Origin: Pomphorhynchus laevis
Lineage: Eukaryota > Acanthocephala > Palaeacanthocephala > Echinorhynchida > Pomphorhynchidae
DNA length: 64,000 bases
Assembly (NCBI GenBank): GCA_012934845.2
Contig: WNNJ02001160.1
Coordinates: forward strand, 1 to 64,000
Reading direction: 5' to 3'
Shown here one piece after another: positions 30,911-42,904 of the stretch. Numbering within the stretch: position 1 is the stretch's first letter; the number at the start of each line of letters is the position of its first letter. The notes beneath the pieces were generated by a model. The model did not search any database and was not told the DNA's origin. It saw only the letters and a list, made by a program, of their open reading frames with translations. The translations under genes were made by a program, and so were the position numbers.

Positions 30911-31104
30911 GTATTTTTTGTGAAAAGTTTTGCATAACTCTAGACACGGATTATTCATTCAATGATAATGAAGTTAAATCTGCGAATCATCAACAGGTGA
31001 AAGCGGATGGAGAGATTGTGCGATGGAGTTCGTTAAAACGATTTAAACACGCTCTTTTAACAAATTAATGCTTTTGGTTTTATGTTTTTTTTTGTTTTAT
31101 GCTA

Positions 31105-31210
31105 TTTCTAATCATCCGCCAATGTTATGAAGCCCCCTGCCTGAAATTGCACAGAAGATTACAAAATGAGTTATTGATCATTCTCCAAAATTCCAAATTC
31201 AAAAAGTGGA
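31105..31210 (+). repeat. Repeat family Y, copy 1
   Basis: TCATCCGCCAATGTTATGAA through TTGATCATTCTCCAAAATTC is shared with 32455-32570 at about 85% by eye and in the same orientation. Confidence 0.8.
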
Positions 31211-31374
31211 TCAAAGTAAGCTATTTATAGACATTTTTAATAAATCCTTCAGAGTAATTAATCTAATAGTAAATGCATCTAGTTTTTAAGAAATGACTAG
31301 GAATTGTCAAGGTACTATTTTAATGCGTATTGTGTTATTTATTAATTTACGAATTTTGATTTTTTAAATGTTCT

Positions 31375-31720
31375 TACTTTATATAAATCTAAAATATATA
31401 AAATCTTATAATTAAAATATTTATTTATTAAGTAGACAACATCATGATCTAAAGCTTATATAAGTTGCATCACGATTGAGCAAAAAGAAATAGAAAAATA
31501 AATGATAGATAATATTTAAATGTATTTTAGACGCCTACCTTAGGCAAAAGAGTTGTTATTCAGAAGCGCTTTAAACATGTAAACACGTGTTGAAAAGACT
31601 AAACATGCCTTACTGTTTAGCAGCGCGGCTATTTAAACTCGTGGATTTTTAAATGTTCTTACTTTATATAAATTTAATTATATAAAATCATATGATTACA
31701 ATATTTAGTATTACTTTCAA
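31375..31720. repeat. Z-like AT-rich repeat
   Basis: TATAAGTTGCATCACGATTG, then a GC-richer core with TTTAGCAGCGCGGCTATTTA, parallel the order ATAAGTTATATCACGATGAA ... TTAGCAGCGGGGCCAAATA of family Z. Diverged, so assignment is tentative. Confidence 0.4.
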
Positions 31721-31914
31721 TTTATATCTAGTACAAAATATGTAGACTTAGTTATCTGATCTAATAATTCGAAGAAAAATTATAATTTAATATGATATAT
31801 AAGGATCATATAAGGATTAAAATATTTATTTTTAATAAAAATAATTTCAATACAATTTTTTTTAATTAACACGAACAGGAAATTATAAACCTGCGTGCTT
31901 TTTTACAACCTTCG

Positions 31915-32040
31915 TCGAGAAGCTTAACCCGGAATGCGCCTACCACAGACGCCTAGCCTACAATGAGGCATTTCGACCTTAGTCTACTAATTACTAAAAG
32001 GTGGCCTCATCAGTGTGACCCTGTAGCTACACAACTTCGA
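31915..32040 (-). repeat. Short element with CTGATGAG...GGTCGAAA signature
   Basis: Minus strand: GGGTCACACTGATGAGGCCACC, 20 nt, AAGGTCGAAATGCCTCATTG (each quoted in part; 32015-31960). ACCTT pairs with AAGGT to form stem II between CUGAUGAG and CGAAA, but no usable cleavage triplet follows; the flanks TGAGGC/GCCTCA also pair. It is related in signature to the other hammerhead-like repeats. Confidence 0.4.
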
Positions 32041-32057
32041 CAATACTAACTCCACAG

Positions 32058-32195
32058 TAAACCTCTGAATGGAAGTCACTAAGCGCACGCTGTAAACCTC
32101 TGAATTCAGTAAACTTCTGAATTCAGTAAATCGCTGAATTTAGTAAATCTCTGAATTCAGTAAACCTCTGAATTCCTTTCAAAGGTTTACTGAGG
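32058..32195. repeat. Minisatellite, unit CTCTGAATTCAGTAAAC
   Basis: About six imperfect 17-19-bp copies, ending with an inverted piece TTCAAAGGTTTACTGAGG. Confidence 0.85.
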
Positions 32196-32364
32196 ATTAA
32201 TCACTGTTATTACAAGCAAGCATTGGCTATAAAGCCGTTTCGATCGATCACAAGAAAACATCGCTACATACACCAAAATCAAAATAAAAATATCAATAAA
32301 AGGGGTAATCTACATTATTCCCGCCGTTAATTGTCCAATTTATGAGACCAGTCTTGAATGTCTT

Positions 32365-32430
32365 ATTTCCGACGATTTCCGACGGTAGTCGATTTCCGAC
32401 AGTAGTCGATTTCCGACGGTAGTCGATTCC
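32365..32430. repeat. Minisatellite, unit TTTCCGACGGTAGTCGA
   Basis: Three to four copies of an 18-bp unit containing CGACGGTAGTCG. Confidence 0.85.
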
Positions 32431-32454
32431 AAGCATTTGCACAACGATGAAACC

Positions 32455-32570
32455 TGCATGCTTTTTCATCCGCCAGTGTTATGAACCCCTTGCTTGAAAT
32501 TACCCGGAAGATTAAAAAGTGAGTTATTGATAATTCTCCAGAATTCCAAATTTAAAAAATAGATCAAATC
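32455..32570 (+). repeat. Repeat family Y, copy 2
   Basis: See the copy at 31105. It is followed at 32574 by ATAACTGAGCCTACGTATTT, the start motif of family Z, so Y and Z may be parts of one composite repeat. Confidence 0.8.
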
Positions 32571-32573
32571 AGA

Positions 32574-32890
32574 TCAGATAACTGAGCCTACGTATTTTAT
32601 ACCATATAAATAAAGATAAAATTTTATTTTATTAAAATTAAAATTAAATTTTATTTTATTTTTTAGGCAAAGCAAAGACCACAGGTCAATAATAACTTGT
32701 CAGTAAAATAAATTAGATAACTGAATCTACGTATCTTATACGATATATAAATAAAAATAAAGATAAATAAATAATTATATAAGATTTTATACAATTTATA
32801 TTTATATCAAGTAAAAATTTAAAATTTAAAATAAAAGTCAATTTAAGTTCGTAAGTAAACTGAAGGTAAACCATCCGGACCAGCACTATA
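32574..32890 (+). repeat. Two Z-family start segments in tandem
   Basis: GATAACTGAGCCTACGTATT at 32578 and GATAACTGAATCTACGTATC at 32705, each followed by AT-rich sequence, and ATTTATATTTATATCAAGTA before 32820. The GC-richer 3' core of family Z is not seen. Confidence 0.55.
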
Positions 32891-33625
32891 TGTTGCTTTC
32901 AACTTCAACAGTTTATGAAACACATCGTTGCGATCGAACAAATCGCTGACCCCACTCACAGATCATCGATCACTTGGGGTTTACAAATCGAAAGAAATGA
33001 CGTCTGATTGATAAGATGCAACGAAGTATTTAGTACACTCGTTTACAATTTCCAAAGTATCAAATCTGTAGTTACCGTATTCAAATTCCTTATATAGATT
33101 GCTTTGAACATGGCTATCTGACTTAACAATTAAGTGATATTAAGAATTATGATACAAATTTTCGAATATTGCGATAGTCATTTTCAGGTTTTATCATTTT
33201 CAATACATTTCGATTCAATTTTGTCTTTTCACCTTTTATTATCACCTTTTAACTTTTTTTGTAAAATAATATGTTAGTAACAAAATATCTTTTAAAATAT
33301 AAACTTGTAAAAATTTATCCGCAGGTATACCTTATTAAGATGCAAGTTAGGATTTCCAACATTTTTGTCACATCTTTTGAGGTAACGGTAATCTCGCCTG
33401 AACATATTATGCCTTATATAATGGGTTATAGATAATACACAATTTAAGTTATTAACATTATAAAAACAATTTCACAGTAACCATGGACACGGAACGATAT
33501 AAATCTTTACAGAAATAACTATACATAATAGAGGTATTTATCTAGTTAAAAACAGTGAATCAACATCTATTGGCACGATTAAATGTTATCGTAAAGATGA
33601 CATATTTTTATATAGAAACAATATA
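32890..33625. other. No gene recognised
   Basis: AT-rich. 32880-33060 is more balanced in composition (CACATCGTTGCGATCGAACA), but no frame or family is evident. Confidence 0.5.
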
Positions 33626-34742
33626 TTAGTGATAACAGTGACAGTAGTTAAAATCAAGCGAGTTTCTGATACGGCAAAATTTGCAAAGTCTGGGATTGCA
33701 AGAGCGGTTTTTGTCGCTTATGAAGGGATTAAGTAAAATACAGTTGTCGAAGTAAACTCTCAAGAAAGTGAAATTATCAAAAATATGAAGAACGTTCGAT
33801 TTAGAAATACCAAGGGAGAAACATTGTGGAAATAAGAAATAACCCATAAGATATTAGACTTTGAATTGTAAAAAGACAAACGAATTGAGGAAATATGCTT
33901 GGAAAGGGAGAGACCACGATTTGTAGAAGATGCGGCGAGATCAACGATACGATGATAATGAGAATTAGAATAAATGGGAAAATTATCAGCATATTGCATG
34001 ACGTAAAGGTTATGATCACATGTAATGCCGGAAATATCTCCAAAAAGAGAGAAAAGAATTTGTCCGAGCACACATCCTTGAGTAGCGTTACAGGATAGAG
34101 AGATGAAGGGGTAGAAAAATACGCATTGGAATATCCACAGATCGTACAGAGAGATAAAAGTATAACCAGGATAAAGTAGCAGAAGAAAAGCCATAGTTGT
34201 GGCGAAGACGATGAAGGAGGACGGAATAGTCAATACTGTCAAACGCAGAAGAAAAGTCAAAGGAAATTACGACAATGCATAGTTTCTTATTACGAGCAAG
34301 AAGTAAGCCAGAGAATACCATGTTGAAGGCCAACTTAGTAGAGTGGTAATATTGGAAAGCATATTAAAAAGGAGGATAGGGTTTAGACGAAGAGAGATAT
34401 GTTAGTCTGGTTCAGCACAAGTCGTTCAAGAAGTTAAGAGGCAGTTGGAAGGTTATAGATATGGCGATGTGGGGAAGGTAGCAAGGGACCAAAGGATGAC
34501 TTCATGAGTAATGTTTGAACTATTGTGGATTTCCAAGCAAGAGAAAGAGAGACACTTCGAATGGAAGAGTTAAACATTGAAGTTAAGAAAAGAAGGAGCA
34601 AGTTGAATGATCAAAAATTTTAGTATATAAGTAGGAAGAGAATCAGCAGGAGATGTTTTGCTAGGTAAAGATAAAAGCACATGAGAAACCTTTTCGATAG
34701 ATACAGGAAGCAGATCAAAAAGTTCAGTTAGACTAAAATTCA
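33626..34742 (-). mobile_element. LINE family B, old copy
   Basis: Minus strand: VVISFDFSSAFDSIDYSVLL (34290), LRHNYGFSSATLSW, then CVLGQILFSLFGDISG (about 34060), NLYVMQYADNFPIYS (YADD as YADN), and the thumb LTFLRVYFDNCILLNPFISD (33760). Several frame changes. It abuts the 3' end of the family C element at 34745. Confidence 0.75.
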
Positions 34743-34744
34743 GT

Positions 34745-37700
34745 TATAATTAAATACAACAGCAGCAAAAGAGCGCAGAGCTCGTACAGGCTGAGTACAG
34801 GGTAAAAAAACAAATATCAATGAAAATCCGATTGTTCTAAGTTAGTAAATTCTTCAGACTTCTCTTGAAGGACAAAATACTGGATGCCGAAACCACTTGA
34901 TTTGGTAGCTTATTCCAGCTTTTCCACGTTCGGTTGACAATTGTGTTAAATCTTCTTCGTGGACGAATGTGGGTCTTTAACGTGAGGTGATGTCCCCTCA
35001 ATCTGTTTAAATTTCGAAGTTCGAACAGTTTACGACAAACATTTTCCCTCTGCCCTTTTTTAACATTAAGCGTTGTTCACACAAACATTAAATGAGATGA
35101 CTTTAAAGATTTTTTCACTGTCGTCACACCAAGTGCGTGGAGTCGAAAAATGAATGAGAGCTTGCGTTGGGTAAGTACAAGATGTGTGGCCTTACGTAAT
35201 ATGGATTCGTACAGGTTCATCTCCGTCGTAGTTTGAGGGTGACAGGCAGGTGAAGCGTATCTCATTAAAGATAAGACATAAGCATTGTAAATTAACTTAA
35301 AACTGGATGCGTCAAGCTGGCCAATGGTCCTTCTAATAAGTCCTAAAATTCGACGGCATTTAGCAACTGTGTGACTGGTATGTGGGATGGTCGATAAGCT
35401 TCTATTTACGATCACTCCAAGGTCTTGAAATTGGAGAACTGTTTCAATTTCTCTTCCGTCAATGGTATATGACGAATTGATGTGTAGATGTACGATGCGC
35501 ATATGTTTTGACTTATCGGGGTTCAATACCAGTCCCCGTTGATTACACCATACCTTAATATTATCAATGTCTCTCTGGAGTATCATTGAATATCGGCTAT
35601 CGATTATTGGTCGCAAAATTTTCAAGTCGTCGGCATATAAACCACATGGACTTGAAATAGCTGTAGTAAGCTCGTTGATGTAAATAATGAAGAGCAATAG
35701 ACTGAGTACCGATCCCTGAGGAACACCATGTTCAGGAGTTATTGTCTTTGACATATATTTATTGGCCAATACAGTAATCTATCGATTTCTAAGGAAGGAG
35801 TTAATCCAATTTAGGACGGTTCCTCTGATGCCGTACTGTTCCAGCGTAATAAGGAGGACATCATAGTATATCCCATCAAATGCTTTGCTGATGTCGAAAA
35901 ACAAAACATCAACACTAACTCCAGCCTCGGCATATCTGGTCCAATCACTTCTCGCAAGTACGAGGCTTGTGACAGTAGATCTTCCTGGGCGGAAACCATG
36001 CTGGTTGTCGCAGAGTACTTGGTTTCCCTTCTAGGTGCCCGATGATTCGTTTAAAAAGCAGTTTCTCTAGCACTTTGCAAGCAACGCAGGTAAGGCTTAT
36101 TGGCCGATAGTTGCTTGCTAGATTACGGTCGCCTATTTTGTAGAGAGGTCGGATTGTAGAATATTTCCAATCTGATGGTATACAGCCTGTTGACAAGGAG
36201 AAATCGAATATGGTGTGTAAAGGTTCATATATTACTGGTGCAAGTTCCCGAGGAAGAATTGGAGGAATATTGTCTGGTCCTGCCGCAATTGATCGTGGTA
36301 GCTTTAGAAGTTCGTTAAGTACCGCAAATTTATCAAATGGAGTAAATTTGGGACAATAGTGACAGGTAGGACTCTCTAGCGTGAATTGACCAAGGAAAAT
36401 ATTGGCAATTGCTTTGTCATCAAATATGAGCTCATCGGTTTCCACAAATATAGAGCTGATCTCAGGGGTAGTTGATTAAAATGAGCTGATATGTTTAAAC
36501 AATTTACTGGGATATCTTTTTGATGATCGACAAAGATTGGAAACGAAGCACCTGCGTTTCTGACGTTTGAGTGCCGTTATTTGATTTCGTAATTCCTTGT
36601 AATCGGTCCCTTCTTTAATTCCCTTCTTTAGGGAATTGTCACGAACCCACTAGATTCCTCCTTCTAGTGGGTCCGTGAATATGCTGGGTTAGATTGAGAT
36701 CGTTGAACGTATCAAGGAGATTGGATGATTCAACATCACAACCATGTGTCGAAGTATATAGGTCCCAATTGACATGAGGCATATTGAAGTCTTCTAGGAT
36801 AATGATCGGTGATAAGCTTGTTAGGTGATGTCGCAAAGAGATGCCAATCTTTTCAGTTGCGGAGCGCGGTAAAATAAACCGATTTTTAGTTTCTGTCTCT
36901 CAAAAGAAGATACTGTTGCCCACATATATTCGTTGTATGAATCATCTGATACAATGCTTTGCTCGATGATGGTTAACGGTTGCTTGACGTATAATGTAAC
37001 TCCACCCATTTTTGAGGCGGTCCGATCCGATCGTATAACAAAGTAGCCTGAGATTAAGATTTCATTATCAGATATATTGTTGTTAAGTCAGGTTTTGCTC
37101 AATGCTATGATGTTTGGGTTCATTGAATTAACGAGACACAATATTTCGTCAAATTTCTTGTACATGCTTAAGCAGTTAGAGTACATGACGGAAATATTAT
37201 TTTGAGAGTAACGGCAGTGGTTAGGTGTCGCTGCTGGTGTTGAAATTGGATTGATGTTTACGTGTTGGATGCACGAATCTGTGCGGCGGAGAGTGTCGAT
37301 GGAACGGTTAGACGAATTTCGAGGCTGAATCGCGTATTTACCCTTCGCCGTACAACTTGAAAATTTTTCACAATTAGATTTTTTTCACCGTTTTGAATTC
37401 TTTGTTGAAGCTCGTTCCTTGCAGATTTCAATCTGTTTCTATCTTCAGTGCTGAGGTCAGGTAGAAGTCTGATACTGGAGCCCCTTAACTTAAAGGAATT
37501 CTTGATGATTTGCTTACTAGTCTCGGGGCTATCAACAACAACTTTCAAAAGCCTTGGTTTGGTACCATCTTGTTTCTTCCCAATGCGAAAGAGGTGTATT
37601 ACCTGTCTATTTTGTTTGACTGATATTTCTGTTGGGAGAACAGTAAGAAGAACTTGCTTTACTGAATCAATATCATGTTTAATTCGGATGAGACTGTTTG

Positions 37701-38560
37701 GACTCGGTGATTCGTTTAAATTTACAATGATGAAACATTTATCCCGATCGAATGTTCGGCGTTTATGTCGTTTAGGCTCAGATAGAATAGGTATATTAAG
37801 GTTATCAGTGTTGTTTACAGTGGAATTGGTATGATTTATCATTTGTTTGAGTGTTTCATCCATTTTATATAGATTATGGGTTGTTTGATGACAAGAAAAT
37901 GCTGGGAGTGCTGTGTGATGTGGTGCTTCTGTTTGTTTCCGGCCTTGGATGTGTTTTCTGGGTGATATGGAATGTTTGTCTCGGTGTACCCTTGTAATAA
38001 ATGGTGAAATTCTCTAGATTTGACGAATCCAGGAAATTAGATTTAAGGTTAGGTAAGGAAGTTTCAAGGGTTGTTGCCTTTACGATTCGCGATCTTCCAT
38101 GTCCTCGTGTCTAAACTCGAGTAGGGGTAGATTTCCGGAATATTGAAGTATCAGATGTTGTCATTATGTTGATCAGGGGGATTTCATTGTCTAGTGATGG
38201 TATTGTATCTTGCTCGAATACTTCACATGTATAAGGGATATCTGATCGTAATGGTTTATCAGTGTCTTCGATTAGTGAGCGTAGGTCGTTAATAGTCTTA
38301 TTTAAATCTGCAATTGCTAGAGCAGCACAGAAACCACAATAGACATTGCGACTCGTCATTGCTTGAGAACTGTCTGAGGGGAAGCTTACTTTGGTCCATA
38401 TCGTGCAGCCGTGAGAGTCACATGCCACTTCATTATCTGCGTACCCAACCGACTTTGTTGTATTGTTGTATTTCGCTTGCTTGTTGGTCTTCTTTGTCAT
38501 ATAATGTGATATTGTACTGGAATTCAAATTTCCATCAATTTTTCAAACGGAAAATTCGTT
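34745..38560 (-). mobile_element. LINE family C, minus copy C2, nearly full length but broken
   Basis: From the 5' end (right): ORF1 start at 38527 with the zinc pattern VACDSHGCTIW and YCGFCAALAI; ORF1 second half at 37863-37258 with RQVIHLFRIGKKQDGTKPRL and RNELQQRIQNGEKNLIVKNF (the RNA-binding C-terminal domain of CR1-group ORF1). Endonuclease remnants: 37250-36640 with IVSDDSYNEYMWATVSSFER, FYRAPQ, EDFNMPHVNWD. RT: KYSTIRPLYKIGDRNLASNY (36150), then HGVPQGSVLSLLLFIIYINE and LYADDLKI (35700). C-terminus TWKSWNKLPNQVVSASSILS (34880). Several stops, frame changes and small losses separate the parts. Confidence 0.85.
37258..37863 (-). pseudogene. LINE C2 ORF1, second half
   Basis: 201 open codons: FIIVNLNESPSPNSLIRIKH, LFRIGKKQDGTKPRLLKVVV, KLRGSSIRLLPDLSTEDRNR, LKSARNELQQRIQNGEKNL, IVKNFQVVRRR. 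This corresponds to residues about 245-370 of C1 ORF1 and to the RRM/C-terminal module of LINE ORF1p. The zinc-bearing N-terminus is in a separate frame at 38111-38527. Confidence 0.75.
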
Positions 38561-38780
38561 ATTGAATAATGGATCGGACCAACAGATTTCGTTTATTGCG
38601 GTATCAATGGAATTTGATTTAAATTTCAATTTTAAATTGTAAGAACTTATTATAATCTATTTTTAGATTATATTGTACTATTTTTACAAAGGACTGTGAA
38701 ATTTCCTGTTTATATATAATAAAGAGACTATATATAACAAGAGACTTTACTCTGATAAAGTCTGAATATACATACATATA

Positions 38781-39941
38781 ATGGTCAAACAGAGGAAGAC
38801 TACAAAGCGAGGTGATGCTGCCAAGTTCGTGGATTATCAGGTTCGGTGTTCAAGTGAAGATTGTCATGTGTGGACAAGTGTTTCAGTTCCCGGGGAAAAG
38901 AAAACAGCTCTGTCTAATGCATCTTTCTACTGCGGGTACTGCTGCGCATCTTTGATAAATGATTTGAAGACGGAATCTACCCCCTTGGTTGTCGGTCAGT
39001 CGAGTTGTAATTCTCTTGGACCCATATCAGCTCCACCAATTCCAAAAAGCATAAGTGCCGGTCAAAGTAAGGAAGTTCTTATTTCCAAATCTACTAAGAA
39101 TGTTGAAAATTCCAGTCATAGTGATGGAAGCTATTCTAACTCTATATATCCCTCCTCAAGTCTTAACTCTATATATCCCTCCTCAAGTCTTGCAAATAAT
39201 CCAATGAATATAGATTTAACTGTAGAGGGTGAGACTGTAGCCATGGATGTTCCAGTGCATTTACCTGATGTTACTAATGATGAAAATACATATTGTCAGG
39301 TTTTGAATCATGGTCACATGTCTGATAATGGGACTGTCAAAAAGAAGGAACAAGCGTCAACGATAAGTCAACATATACTATCCGCAGTGTCACGTGACAG
39401 TCTCGAATTGCAAATTGGTAATAATAGGAAACACACTGCTGATCGATGTAGATCTGTTATTCTGGCCAATGCAAGAGAATCTTTATTTGAGAACGCACAA
39501 GTACGTCTTAACGAGGACGTCCAGAGTGTGAGATTTATATTGACGCAGGTACTTGGTTCTTGCAATGTGGATATTGTCAAACGTGTTAAACTCGTTGCAT
39601 TATTTCGACTTGATAAGCGTGATACACTTAGTAATAGGCCGCGTTTACTCAAGGCCGTATTTAGAGAGCAGTCACATGCTGAGTTAATTCTTCGGAATTC
39701 ATATCGTTTAAAAGGATCCCATGTTAGTCTCTTAAAAGATCTTGACGCTCTTCAAAGGGAGAAATTGTCTCAAGCTAAGAAAGAACTTGCATCTCGTGTT
39801 GCACTTGGTGAGAGCAATCTATGTGTGCAAAATTTTCAAGTAGTGAGGCGACGCATTCGAATCAGTTGGTCCCCATTAGATGTATCGCCTCTCATGAATG
39901 TGGAGGGTTTTGGCAAGGTCTTACAGCATATAAGTGCCTAG
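38781..39941 (+). CDS. LINE C1 ORF1 protein
   Basis: 386 residues. The basic N-terminus MVKQRKTTKRGDAAKF is followed by a zinc-binding pattern: C-x4-C in VRCSSEDCHVW (about residues 21-31) and CxxC in FYCGYCCASLI (about 50-60). A serine-rich linker (110-140) contains a duplicated LNSIYPSSS. Residues 215-370 form the nucleic-acid-binding module: VRFILTQVLGSC, VKLVALFRLDKRDTLSNRPR, NSYRLKGSHVSLLKDLDALQ, KKELASRVALGESNLCVQNF, QVVRRR. ORF1p of such LINEs binds element RNA in the ribonucleoprotein. The start ATG follows GAATATACATACATATA. The last 121 nt overlap the ORF2 frame. Confidence 0.85.
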   Translation: MVKQRKTTKRGDAAKFVDYQVRCSSEDCHVWTSVSVPGEKKTALSNASFYCGYCCASLINDLKTESTPLVVGQSSCNSLGPISAPPIPKSISAGQSKEVLISKSTKNVENSSHSDGSYSNSIYPSSSLNSIYPSSSLANNPMNIDLTVEGETVAMDVPVHLPDVTNDENTYCQVLNHGHMSDNGTVKKKEQASTISQHILSAVSRDSLELQIGNNRKHTADRCRSVILANARESLFENAQVRLNEDVQSVRFILTQVLGSCNVDIVKRVKLVALFRLDKRDTLSNRPRLLKAVFREQSHAELILRNSYRLKGSHVSLLKDLDALQREKLSQAKKELASRVALGESNLCVQNFQVVRRRIRISWSPLDVSPLMNVEGFGKVLQHISA

Positions 39942-42812
39942 CTGATTTGGGATCTGAAGTGTGTCAGATTGCTAGAGATGATATTATTACTCGCACTGGT
40001 GTGAATAAAAGTCATAGTATATTTTATTGTAATGTTCGGAGCTTGTTACAGAAAGTCGATGAGCTAATGTTAAGGATTGAGTTTGTTAATCCCATTATAG
40101 TTGGTATTACAGAATCTTGGCTTAATTGTGATGTATCCGATGCTGAGGTATCCATCCCAGGCTATTCTTTGTTCCGTAGTGATCGGATAGGGGGTAGGGG
40201 TAGTGGCGTTGCTCTCTTTATAAGAGACGAAGTTAAGGTGCGCGTTTTGAGTAAGTCGTCTATTGATAGAGTTTAGAGTTTGTGGTGTAAGGTGAAGTTT
40301 GATAACAGCTCACCTATCATGCTGGGTCTTGTGTATCGTGTTCCTAAGGCAATATCTAAGAAAGTCATTAAAGAGATAGAGTTGTATACGCGAGGAGATT
40401 GTGATACTGTGATAATTGGGGATCTGAATATGCCAGATGTTGAATGGACTTCGAATACGGTTCTTCCTACTTGTGATAGTGAATCTTGTGACCTTATGGA
40501 GTGTTTTGCTTATTGTGGTCTTGCTCAATTTGTTGATGTACATACTCGCTTTTCAAGTTGTAGTTCTTCCCTTCTTGATCTTTGCCTATCGACAAACAGT
40601 CAATTAATCAGTAGTATCCAATATGATTCTCCTGTTGGTTTGTCTGATCACTGTGTAGTTAAAGTTTTGCTAAATATACAAATGAGGGTGTTTCATCATG
40701 CTCGGTACAAACGTCAGATTAATGTTTTTCGGGCAAACTGTGATGTTATTACATCAAAGCTGCATAGTGTAAGTTGGCCTGATCCGGCTGTTGTCGGAGT
40801 TGACGTGGCCTGGGATCATTTTCGCGTGACGCTTTATTCTCTGATGGTAAAATTCTCACCTTTGAAGTCTAAGACTAGTCGGAAAAGCGCTCGTTGGCTT
40901 GATACTGAGCTGGCTACTGCGATGAAGGCTCGTGACTTCAGTTTCAAATGCTTTAGGAGTGGGTTTTGTGAATATGGTGTTTATAAGCAGGCGAGAAATT
41001 TCTTCAATTCTTTAAAGCGACATATGCGCTATTTATTTGAAAATGGTCTAGCTCATAGTTGTAGACATGATCCCAAAGCTCTCTTTCTATATGTGAATAG
41101 TAGTAGGAACGCTAATAAAACAATTGGCCAATATTTTGATAGCGTTATTGAAGACGATTTTGCTGAGATGTTCTCGAGGCATTTTTACTTGTACAAAGAG
41201 ACTACAAACGAGTATTCTGAACCTATCCAAAACAGTGAGACGATAAGAGGTGCTAGTGTTTCATATCCTAGTTTAGACATAGCTAATTTGATAACTCCTG
41301 AGAAAGTTTTAGCTGAACTGCATCGTCTTAAAGAGACAAACTCCAAAGGTGCTGATTTGTTACCTTTGATATATCTTCGTCAAATAGCAGACTCAATATA
41401 TACACCACTTTGTAACATATTTCGACAATCTATTATTGATACGAATCTTCCAAAAGAGTGGAAACAATCGATCATTCACCCCATCTTCAAAAAGGGTGAT
41501 AGATCTTCAGTAGACAATTATAGACCAGTAAGTATTACTTGCTTATGTTGTAGAATGTTAGAGCGAATTATACATGGTTATATGGTCAAGTTTTATAGTG
41601 AGAATAATGTAATAGCTTCTGAGCAACATGGTTTCCGTAAGGGTTATTCGACAGTTACTAATCTACTCGCTGCCCATCTTGATTGGTCAGCTAATAAAGC
41701 CGTATCAATTGCTACTGACATCATATTCTTCGATTTCTCTAAGGCATTTGACAGAGTAGACCATAGACTCCTCCTAAATAAACTAGAGAAAAGTGGCATT
41801 CCATTTTTGCTTGTTAGATGGATTGAATCGTTTTTAAGCAATCGTAGTTATTGTGTGCATGTAGATAATTTTTACTCTTCTTCGCGGCCATGTAATATAG
41901 GGGTGCCTCAAGGTTCAGTATTGGGTCCATTGTTATTTAGTGTCTACATCAACGATATCCCGGAATTTATTGATTCTCGGATGCTTTTATATGCAGACGA
42001 TTTGAAAATCTGGCGGACAATTCGTTCACCCAATGATATAGTTAAACTGCAACGGGATATCGATGAAGTCGAAAATTGGGCTCTGCTCAATAGGTTGATT
42101 GTAAATATATCAAAATGCAAACATTTACGTGTTTGTGGCGGAAAATGCTCAATCTTTAGTTAATTATAGATTTCAAAGCAGTGATATAGAACGAGTGAAC
42201 AAATATAAGGACTTGGGAGTGTGGATAAACAGTGATTTGAGTACCGTCACACATACTGAACATGCTTGTTCAAATGCGTTGGGGATAATCGGTCAACTTC
42301 GACGCACTTTCATTTCACTCAATCAATTTGCCCTACGTCCGCTAATCTTTGCTCATGTGTTAAGCCGTCTTCTATATGCTGCGCCGTGTGTGTATCCCCA
42401 AAATTCAAAAGAACATATTAGTTCAGAGAGGGTACTTCATAGAGCTACCAAGCTAGCACCGCAACTGAAATTTTTGTCGTACCCTGATCGATTAAAAGCA
42501 CTTAGACTTGAGACTGTCACGTGGACCCGCCGGTACATCGATATGAGTATGGTCTGGCAAATTCTGAATGATTTGGATCATCCACTTCGAGATTGTCTTC
42601 ATTTGCGATCATCCAATATCCTCCGAGGCCATGGTTTAACCCTGCGACGTGAAAGGATAAGAAAATCACGAGCTGTCCAATTTGATCGGCGAGTTGTATC
42701 TCTGTGGAATAGGCTTGGAGAGTCAACAGTGTGCAGTAGCAATATCAACGAATTCAAAAAGAAATTACGGATGGAGGATGCCATGGGGAAAGCTGCTTTT
42801 CCATATGTGTGA
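39821..42812 (+). pseudogene. LINE C1 ORF2 (endonuclease and reverse transcriptase), two lesions
   Basis: Endonuclease part: FYCNVRSLLQKVDELMLR, IIVGITESWLNCDVSDAEVS (catalytic Glu in TESW), GGRGSGVALFIRD, LVYRVP, IIGDLNMPDVEW (GDxN), GLSDHCVV (SDH). RT part: EWKQSIIHPIFKKGDRSSVD, NYRPVSITCLC, QHGFRKGYSTVTNLL, IFFDFSKAFDRVDHRLLLNK, GVPQGSVLGPLLFSVYINDI, LYADDLKIWRT (catalytic YADD). C-terminus: RRVVSLWNRLGES. A TAG at 40274-40276 lies in frame, and a +1 shift occurs at about 42130-42163, before the last 220 codons. The frame overlaps ORF1 by 121 nt; the exact start codon is uncertain (ATG at 39821 is the first). Confidence 0.85.
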
Positions 42813-42904
42813 TACTTTTATTATATTTTCTTTTTTTCTGCAGTGAACCAGCCAATTAAGCCAGGCTTTTATGTGCTGTTGAAACATTAATAATAATAAT
42901 AATC

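Noticed and set aside
37448-37834. 128-codon plus-strand frame
   Set aside because: Antisense of LINE C2 ORF1, which shows conserved ORF1 motifs on the other strand.
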